Positions 32,437 to 33,038 of a DNA stretch of 33,038 nucleotides are shown here, in pieces. The position numbers and the translations under genes were made by a program. Each line of letters opens with the position of its first letter. Within the stretch, counting starts at the first letter, position 1. The notes below the pieces were generated by a model. That model searched no databases. It was not told where the DNA came from and saw only the letters and a program-made list of their open reading frames with translations. The stretch is from Psilocybe azurescens (taxonomy: Eukaryota; Basidiomycota; Agaricomycetes; Agaricales; Agrocybaceae), in NCBI GenBank assembly GCA_023853785.1, contig JAJIRX010000203.1, positions 1-33,038 on the forward strand, written 5' to 3'.

Positions 32437-32827
32437 TGTTGAGGGAAATTGGTCTGGACTAGAATTGTTGCGTTATCTTATCTTTATATTTACTAACTAC
32501 TATATTCAGCCAACAACTTTCTTCTTTCATCTGGGGCCTTGGCAAGCCCCCTGCCTATTTGTTTTCCCTTCTCTTCCAACTATGCAGTAGCACACAATCC
32601 ACACGGTATTTCCCATGTGGACAGTACGTAGAATTCATCTACGATAGTAGGACCTCAGCCATTTACTTTCCGTCTACGTCTGAGGTCTGTATGTTTCATC
32701 TATTTAGATTCTTTATTTTACTTACTTTGTTCTGTAGTTTCTCACCTGTGCTTTGTAACTACAGGTATAATATACAGCCATTTACTTTCTGTCTACGTCG
32801 GGATGCCACCTGTGCTTTGTAACTACA
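32437..32827 (+). repeat. 5' LTR of the copia element
   Basis: 391 bp beginning TGTTGAGGGAAATTGG and ending TTTGTAACTACA; the end is fixed by the adjoining primer-binding site. The start is inferred from the TGT...ACA symmetry and needs the other LTR for proof. Confidence 0.6.
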
Positions 32828-32830
32828 GGT
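32658..32830 (+). repeat. Partial tandem duplication at the LTR 3' end
   Basis: GCCATTTACTTTC(C/T)GTCTACGTC occurs at 32658-32680 and 32777-32799, and CACCTGTGCTTTGTAACTAC at 32743 and 32807. The second copy ends at the LTR boundary. Confidence 0.85.
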
Positions 32831-32839
32831 TATGGGCCC
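32828..32839 (+). promoter_or_regulatory. Primer-binding site, initiator tRNA-Met anticodon stem-loop type
   Basis: GGTTATGGGCCC follows the LTR directly. It is complementary to GGGCCCAUAACC of the eukaryotic initiator tRNA-Met anticodon region, as in Drosophila copia, where a half-tRNA primes minus-strand synthesis. Confidence 0.75.
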
Positions 32840-32931
32840 CGCATGATTTTTTTGAGTAACTCAGAAACATAGTGGACCAGACATTTTACTTTGGCTCAGG
32901 AGTACCATTGTTATCTAAGTACTCTACATGA

Positions 32932-33038
32932 CATCCAAATCAGGCGGGCTATAGCCCTATACCTCCAGACTCGGAGAAGTTTGATGGAACGAACTACTTG
33001 GAATGGAAGGAGACTTCATCCTTATGGCATGCCATGTC
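32932..33038 (+). CDS. Copia-type Gag, N-terminal fragment cut by the window end
   Basis: The frame open from 32932 reads HPNQAGYSPIPPDSEKFDG, then TNYLEWKETSSLWHAM. The KFDGTNYLEWK block is the conserved start of Ty1/copia Gag polyproteins (UBN2-type domain). There is no ATG in this frame before the block; an ATG at 32928 is in another frame and reaches a stop after eight codons, so a small frameshift or an upstream exon is implied. Confidence 0.65.

Larger units (their letters stand above)
32437..33038 (+). mobile_element. Ty1/copia retrotransposon, left end only
   Basis: An LTR-like block TGTTGAGG...ACTACA (32437-32827) is followed directly by a copia-type primer site and, about 100 bp later, by a Gag-like frame. 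The element runs off the window, so its right LTR and target duplication cannot be seen. The five bases before the LTR are CAGCA. Confidence 0.7.

Overview
This window looks like nuclear DNA of a mushroom-forming basidiomycete (Agaricomycetes). Introns are short (49-88 nt) with GT...AG ends. The recognisable families are typical of that group: a NACHT NTPase with the short Gly/Asn-type N-terminal motif, a secreted lactonase-like beta-propeller, Ty3/gypsy-type Gag with a zinc knuckle, a large coiled-coil protein of a basidiomycete DNA transposon, and an orphan nuclease-like family. No tRNA, rRNA or CRISPR was seen.

Layout. 1-1746 is gene-free and unusually rich in the palindrome GCGATCGC and its CpG-decay variants, with a ~117-bp tandem duplication. 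1957-3576 holds a decayed minus-strand membrane-protein gene. 3577-7458 is AT-rich and full of mobile DNA: a solo LTR (4308-4734, TSD GCAAT), a 1,330-bp non-autonomous hAT-like element (4806-6135, TSD AATACACA) and a 411-bp TIR element (6360-6770). 7459-9232 is a broken minus-strand gene whose interior is expanded into a 207-bp and a 74-bp tandem array, both carrying splice-like signals. 9891-13298 is a NACHT (NLR-like) gene broken by frameshifts and a stop.

14690-23397 is an 8.7-kb LTR retrotransposon with a 5-bp TSD (AGTAG) and LTRs differing by one base. It has a Gag with zinc knuckle but no protease, RT, RNase H or integrase. A 4,546-bp TIR DNA transposon with its own 8-bp TSD (ATTATTAG) sits inside its gag. 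23398-25484 is GC-rich and mostly unassignable. 25485-25697 is the terminal exon of an unidentified minus-strand gene. 25930-27696 is the one clearly intact gene: nine exons, 420 aa, secreted. Then come a coiled-coil remnant, a seven-TM-type membrane-protein pseudogene (28733-29529, minus), a damaged orphan nuclease-like gene (31375-32208), and the left end of a Ty1/copia element with a half-tRNA-type primer site (32437 to window end).

The genes do not form one pathway. The region reads as a transposon-rich accessory segment in which most coding sequences are decaying by single-base frameshifts and C-to-T-type stops, with one maintained secreted-protein gene. The strongest candidates for something new are the composite gag-only retrotransposon carrying a fossil DNA transposon between near-identical LTRs, the palindrome-rich segment, and the exon-like tandem arrays.
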